From the NCBI RefSeq assembly GCF_000092825.1, contig NC_014168.1, positions 1,417,946-1,481,945 of the forward strand: a stretch of DNA of 64,000 nt. The letters run 5' to 3'. Source of the DNA: Segniliparus rotundus DSM 44985. Its GTDB lineage: Bacteria; Actinomycetota; Actinomycetes; Mycobacteriales; Mycobacteriaceae. The notes beneath the pieces were generated by a model. That model searched no databases and was not told where the DNA came from. It worked only from the letters and a program-made list of their open reading frames with translations. The translations under genes and the position numbers were made by a program. Positions 61,046-64,000 of the stretch are shown one piece after another; positions within the stretch are counted from its first letter, which is position 1, and the number at the start of each line of letters is the position of its first letter.

Positions 61046-62419
61046 ATGCAGGTGCGTAGTCCATATGATGGCCGTGTTGTCGGAGAAATCTCACTCGCGG
61101 ACGACGAACAGGTCGAGCGGGCGGTCGAGGCGGCCCATGCGCTGCGCCGCAATGGGATTGCCGCCCACGTGCTCGCCACAGCCCTGCGGCGCATTTCGGA
61201 CGGGATCGCCGCGCGGGCCGAGGAGGCGGCGCAGATTCTGACGGCGGAGAGCGGCAAGCCGCTCCAATGGGCACGCGTCGAAGTCGCGCGCGCCGTCGCG
61301 ACCTTCGGCTGGGCCGCGCAGGAGGCTCGGACGTTCTCCGGCGAGCTGCAACGTCTGGACACCGACCCAGGCGGGGTCGGCAGGCTCGCGATCATCCGCC
61401 GCGTTCCGATTGGCCCCGTTCTCGGCATCACCCCGTTCAATTTTCCGCTGAACCTCGTCGCGCACAAAGTGGCTCCTGCGCTGGCGATCGGCGCCCCCGT
61501 CATCATCAAGCCCGCGCCGCGCACCCCGCTTTCGGCGCTTTTGCTCGCCGAGATCGTTGCGGAGACCGACTTGCCCGACGGGATGTTCGCCGTGCTGAAC
61601 ATTTCGAACGAGCAGACAGTCGCACTGGTGCAGGACCCTCGGCTGCCGGTTGTCTCCTTCACCGGCTCCGTTCCTGTGGGCTGGTCGATCCGTGACTCGG
61701 CGCCCCGCAAGAAGGTGGTTTTGGAGCTCGGCGGCAACGCGGCCGTTGTGGTCTGCCCGGATTGGCGCAGCGAAGAGGATCTCGATTGGGCGGCCACCCG
61801 TATCGCGACGTTCGCGAACTATCAAGCTGGGCAGTCCTGTATTTCGGTGCAGCGGGTGTACGCGCATCGGGCTGTGTACGACGACCTGCTCGCGCGGGTC
61901 GTCGCGAAGGTCGAGCGGCTCGTGACTGGCGACCCTTCGGATGAGGCGACCCAGGTCGGCCCGCTCATCGACGAGGACTCGGCCAAACGGGTCCAGGCAT
62001 GGGTGCGCGAGGCCGAAGCGGGGGGAGCCAGGGTTGCGACCGGCGGGGTCCGTTCTGGAACGAGCTACGCCCCCACAGTTCTGACCGGCGTGCCGCACGA
62101 CGCGAAAGTCATCGCCGAAGAAGTGTTCGGCCCGGTCCTCTCGATTTTGCCAGTGGATTCCGTTGACGAGGCGTTCGCGAAGGTGAACGATTCCCGCTTC
62201 GGATTGCAGACCGGCGTGTTCACCCACGACCTGGGCATTGCGTTCCAGGCCGGGCGCGAGCTTGAGGTCGGGGGGGTGATCGTCGGCGATGTGCCCTCCT
62301 ACCGGGCGGACCAGATGCCCTACGGCGGCGTCAAAGACTCCGGGGTCGGTCGCGAAGGAGTGCGCAGCGCGATGGAGGACTTGAGCGAGGAGCGCGTCCT
62401 CGTGCTGACCGGCGTGTGA
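61046..62419 (+). CDS. aldehyde dehydrogenase family protein
   Basis: 457 residues from ATG 61046, chosen because TAGGAT ends 7 bases before it (ATG 61037 is possible). NAD-binding region GITPFNFPLNLVAHKVAPAL, general-base Glu in VVLELGGNAAVVV and the catalytic Cys in YQAGQSCISVQR. It oxidises an aldehyde to the acid; the substrate is unknown. It stands alone. Confidence 0.9.
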   Translation: MQVRSPYDGRVVGEISLADDEQVERAVEAAHALRRNGIAAHVLATALRRISDGIAARAEEAAQILTAESGKPLQWARVEVARAVATFGWAAQEARTFSGELQRLDTDPGGVGRLAIIRRVPIGPVLGITPFNFPLNLVAHKVAPALAIGAPVIIKPAPRTPLSALLLAEIVAETDLPDGMFAVLNISNEQTVALVQDPRLPVVSFTGSVPVGWSIRDSAPRKKVVLELGGNAAVVVCPDWRSEEDLDWAATRIATFANYQAGQSCISVQRVYAHRAVYDDLLARVVAKVERLVTGDPSDEATQVGPLIDEDSAKRVQAWVREAEAGGARVATGGVRSGTSYAPTVLTGVPHDAKVIAEEVFGPVLSILPVDSVDEAFAKVNDSRFGLQTGVFTHDLGIAFQAGRELEVGGVIVGDVPSYRADQMPYGGVKDSGVGREGVRSAMEDLSEERVLVLTGV

Positions 62420-62464
62420 GCAGCCCGAGCTCTGCTCGCGCGCCAAACTGCAAACACAGAGTGC

Positions 62465-62493
62465 TTGCAAGTGCTAGCAAAGCTTGCTAGCAT
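62465..62493 (+). promoter_or_regulatory. promoter with operator palindrome of the XRE regulator
   Basis: TTGCAA (62465-62470) and TAGCAT (62488-62493) are 17 bases apart. The perfect palindrome gctagcaaagcttgctagc (62473-62491) fills the spacer and covers most of the -10. ATG 62500 is 6 bases after the -10, so the mRNA is leaderless. The layout suggests autorepression. Confidence 0.6.
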
Positions 62494-62499
62494 GGGGTC

Positions 62500-63036
62500 A
62501 TGGGTCGAGAGGTCAAAGAGATCTGGGATATCCGTGAGATCGGAGACGTCGGCGAGTACATCCGGACCCAGCGGGAGCTCGCCCAGGTCTCATTGCGTCA
62601 ATTGGCCCAGAGGGCTGGGGTCAGCAACCCGTACCTCAGTCAGATCGAACGAGGTCTTCGGAATCCATCCGCCCAGGTGATGGGTCAGATCGCCAAGGCT
62701 TTGCGGCTCTCGGCGCAGGCCATTGACACGCAAGCGGAGGTTTTGGGGCCCTGTCAGGGTTTTACGCCCGCGTCCGAGGTCCGCGTCCAATGGGGAGCCC
62801 GCGAGAGCGGCGGGCAGAACGCTTCCGCCCCAGTTCGCGCGGATCGCGGCCCGAACGTGGTGCGCGCGGCGGTGCTGGCCGACGGGTCGATCACCGAGCG
62901 GCAAAAAGAAGCGTTGATCCAGGTCTACGAAGCTTTTGTCCAAGAGTCTCTGCGAACACGGGGGCTTGATGACCAAACAACCGACCAGATTGAAGGAGAT
63001 TGCCATGGCAGAGCAGAAGACGGCCTCGAATCTTGA
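62500..63036 (+). CDS. XRE-family transcriptional regulator (Rv0474-like)
   Basis: 178 residues. N-terminal helix-turn-helix (SLRQLAQRAGVSNPYLSQIE) then a linker and a C-terminal helical part ending TERQKEALIQVYEAFVQESL. The same regulator precedes hbhA in M. tuberculosis. Its end overlaps the hbhA start by 32 bases, so the two are co-transcribed. Palindrome in its promoter is the probable own operator. Confidence 0.85.
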   Translation: MGREVKEIWDIREIGDVGEYIRTQRELAQVSLRQLAQRAGVSNPYLSQIERGLRNPSAQVMGQIAKALRLSAQAIDTQAEVLGPCQGFTPASEVRVQWGARESGGQNASAPVRADRGPNVVRAAVLADGSITERQKEALIQVYEAFVQESLRTRGLDDQTTDQIEGDCHGRAEDGLES

Positions 63037-63544
63037 TATCAAGGCCCCGTTTTACGCGGCTGTCGGCTTCGGCGACCTCGCCCTCGCCGCAGTGAGCGAC
63101 ATCGTCGAGAAGATTCGCGAGACTGCGGAGGACGCCGCGAGCGAGGTTCGGGCGAAGGTCGACGAGGCGCGGGACAAGCATCTGCCGAAGAAGGCCGAGA
63201 AGATCGAGCAGAGCGACATCAAGGACATCCTGACCAAGTTCTCGCCGGAGGAGCTGCGCAAGGTGGCCGAAGCGTACAGCAAGGTCGCGCTCGACATCTT
63301 CAGCCACCTGGCCGAGCGCGGCGAGGAGGCCACCAAACGCCTGCTCAAGTCAGGCGAGGTGCAGGATGTGAAGAACGCGGTCGCGAACAAGGCCGACCAG
63401 GCCCGCGAGCTGACCGACGAGGCGCTCGGCAAGGTCGCGAGCGGCACTCGCGCGCTCGGCGAGCGAGCCAGCAAAGCCACGAACAGCAGCGCCGCTCGCC
63501 GCTCGGGCGCCGCGGCGAAGAAAAGCCGACCCGCCGCCAAGTGA
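63005..63544 (+). CDS. hbhA: heparin-binding haemagglutinin-like surface protein (HBHA), short tail
   Basis: 179 residues from ATG 63005 with ribosome site GAAGGAGA. N-terminal segment NLDIKAPFYAAVGFGDLALA, then a long coiled coil (about 35-155). The C-terminus (ARRSGAAAKKSRPAAK) has only one short basic stretch instead of the long Lys/Ala/Pro repeats of mycobacterial HBHA. It links to cell aggregation and lipid-body roles in mycobacteria; heparin binding may be weak here. Confidence 0.88.
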   Translation: MAEQKTASNLDIKAPFYAAVGFGDLALAAVSDIVEKIRETAEDAASEVRAKVDEARDKHLPKKAEKIEQSDIKDILTKFSPEELRKVAEAYSKVALDIFSHLAERGEEATKRLLKSGEVQDVKNAVANKADQARELTDEALGKVASGTRALGERASKATNSSAARRSGAAAKKSRPAAK

Positions 63545-63601
63545 GCAGAGCGGGTGTTCGGCCGCCCGACGCCCGCAGGGCGGCCGAACACCCGCTCTGC
63601 T
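63544..63601. terminator. perfect 24-bp hairpin terminator after hbhA
   Basis: Left arm 63544-63567 and right arm 63578-63601 are exact reverse complements, loop 10 bases. It starts at the hbhA stop codon and is followed by GGGTTTTGG. Confidence 0.9.
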
Positions 63602-63624
63602 CTGGGTTTTGGCATACTGTCACG

Positions 63625-64000
63625 ATGCGTGCTTTGCTTCGTGTTCTCCGCTCGGCGCTGCCGTCCATCGGGGCCTTGGGCTCCGCTGCCGCTGGAGGAT
63701 TGTTGTGGCCGGTCACCCCAGCCACCCGCCCCGACTTCGCCCCGCCCCGCACGCCCGGACGCGAGTCGTGGGTGAGCAGCACAGGCGGGGCGCGTTTGCG
63801 CGTGGTGACGTACGGCCCCGAAGAGGCGCAGCCCTTCGTCTTCGCCCACGGCTGGACGTGCGACGCGCAAGTGTGGTTGCCGCAGGTGCACGCGCTCGCG
63901 GAGAAGTATCGAGTGATCACGTATGACCAGCGGGGGCATCTGCGCAGCACGCTGGGCGACGAACCGTTCCGCGTCGAATTCCTCGGCGACGACCTCGCCG
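63625..64000 (+). CDS. alpha/beta-hydrolase, N-terminal part (runs off the window)
   Basis: ATG 63625 opens a frame to the window end (125 codons). A hydrophobic start (RALLRVLRSALPSIGALGSAAAGG) suggests a signal or anchor. The fold then shows FVFAHGWTCDAQVW (oxyanion HG) and VITYDQRGHLRST, typical of epoxide-hydrolase/esterase-type enzymes. The nucleophile elbow lies beyond the window. TACTGT 4 bases before the ATG might be a -10. Confidence 0.75.
   Translation, partial: MRALLRVLRSALPSIGALGSAAAGGLLWPVTPATRPDFAPPRTPGRESWVSSTGGARLRVVTYGPEEAQPFVFAHGWTCDAQVWLPQVHALAEKYRVITYDQRGHLRSTLGDEPFRVEFLGDDLA

Overview
This is high-GC actinobacterial DNA from a mycolic-acid-lineage organism (Mycobacteriales). 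The evidence is gene content and order. Several blocks reproduce Mycobacterium tuberculosis gene order almost exactly: ruvC-ruvA-ruvB ... yajC-secD-secF-Rv2585c-apt-relA-ppiB-Rv2581c-hisS-Rv2578c-Rv2575; ABC-F-Rv1473A-acnR-acn-Rv1476-rip/rip-moxR1-Rv1480-Rv1481; Rv0474-hbhA; lspA-Rv1540-dnaE1; dnaK-grpE-dnaJ-hspR. These blocks are far apart in M. tuberculosis but adjacent here, so the chromosome is rearranged. A relative outside Mycobacterium, such as Segniliparus, fits, but the species cannot be fixed from the sequence alone.

Left end (1-4.8 kb): an accessory segment. A tightly packed operon holds a partial gene, a 101-aa protein, an EspC-like type VII secretion-associated protein, a 753-aa protein and a lipoprotein. 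It is followed by a frameshifted ParB-like phage/plasmid gene, scraps of other mobile-element coding sequence, and finally a 3' half of tRNA-Asn (4796-4844). That half-tRNA is the usual scar left at the far end of an element integrated into a tRNA gene; the complete tRNA-Asn should lie left of this window.

4.9-16.6 kb: an iron-box-controlled methyltransferase, a secreted DUF5078-type protein, lspA, an RluD-type pseudouridine synthase, dnaE1, a VOC protein, a ribokinase, an ABC transporter pair and a serine beta-lactamase-fold hydrolase. 16.6-23 kb: the DnaK chaperone operon with two HspR (HAIR) operators, an aldose epimerase and two small membrane proteins, one MmpS-like. 23-40 kb: vitamin B6, YebC, Holliday-junction, Sec-translocase, purine-salvage and stringent-response genes, tandem cyclophilins, hisS, and a radical SAM gene behind two LexA-like boxes.

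40-50 kb: cell-envelope genes (Zn-peptidase, two esterases, two secreted acidic paralogues), a sugar kinase whose best start is CTG, an ABC-F protein and a cupin. 50-60.3 kb: acnR-acn with a clear AcnR operator, then the Rip peptidoglycan hydrolases and the MoxR/DUF58/VWA cluster. 60.3-64 kb: a TVP38-type membrane protein and an aldehyde dehydrogenase diverging from overlapping promoters, the Rv0474-like regulator with hbhA, and the start of an alpha/beta hydrolase.

Two themes recur. Many genes have a TANNNT -10 element placed so that transcription starts at the start codon (leaderless mRNAs). Several tandem paralogues share blocks of nearly identical DNA flanked by diverged DNA, which points to recent duplication or gene conversion.
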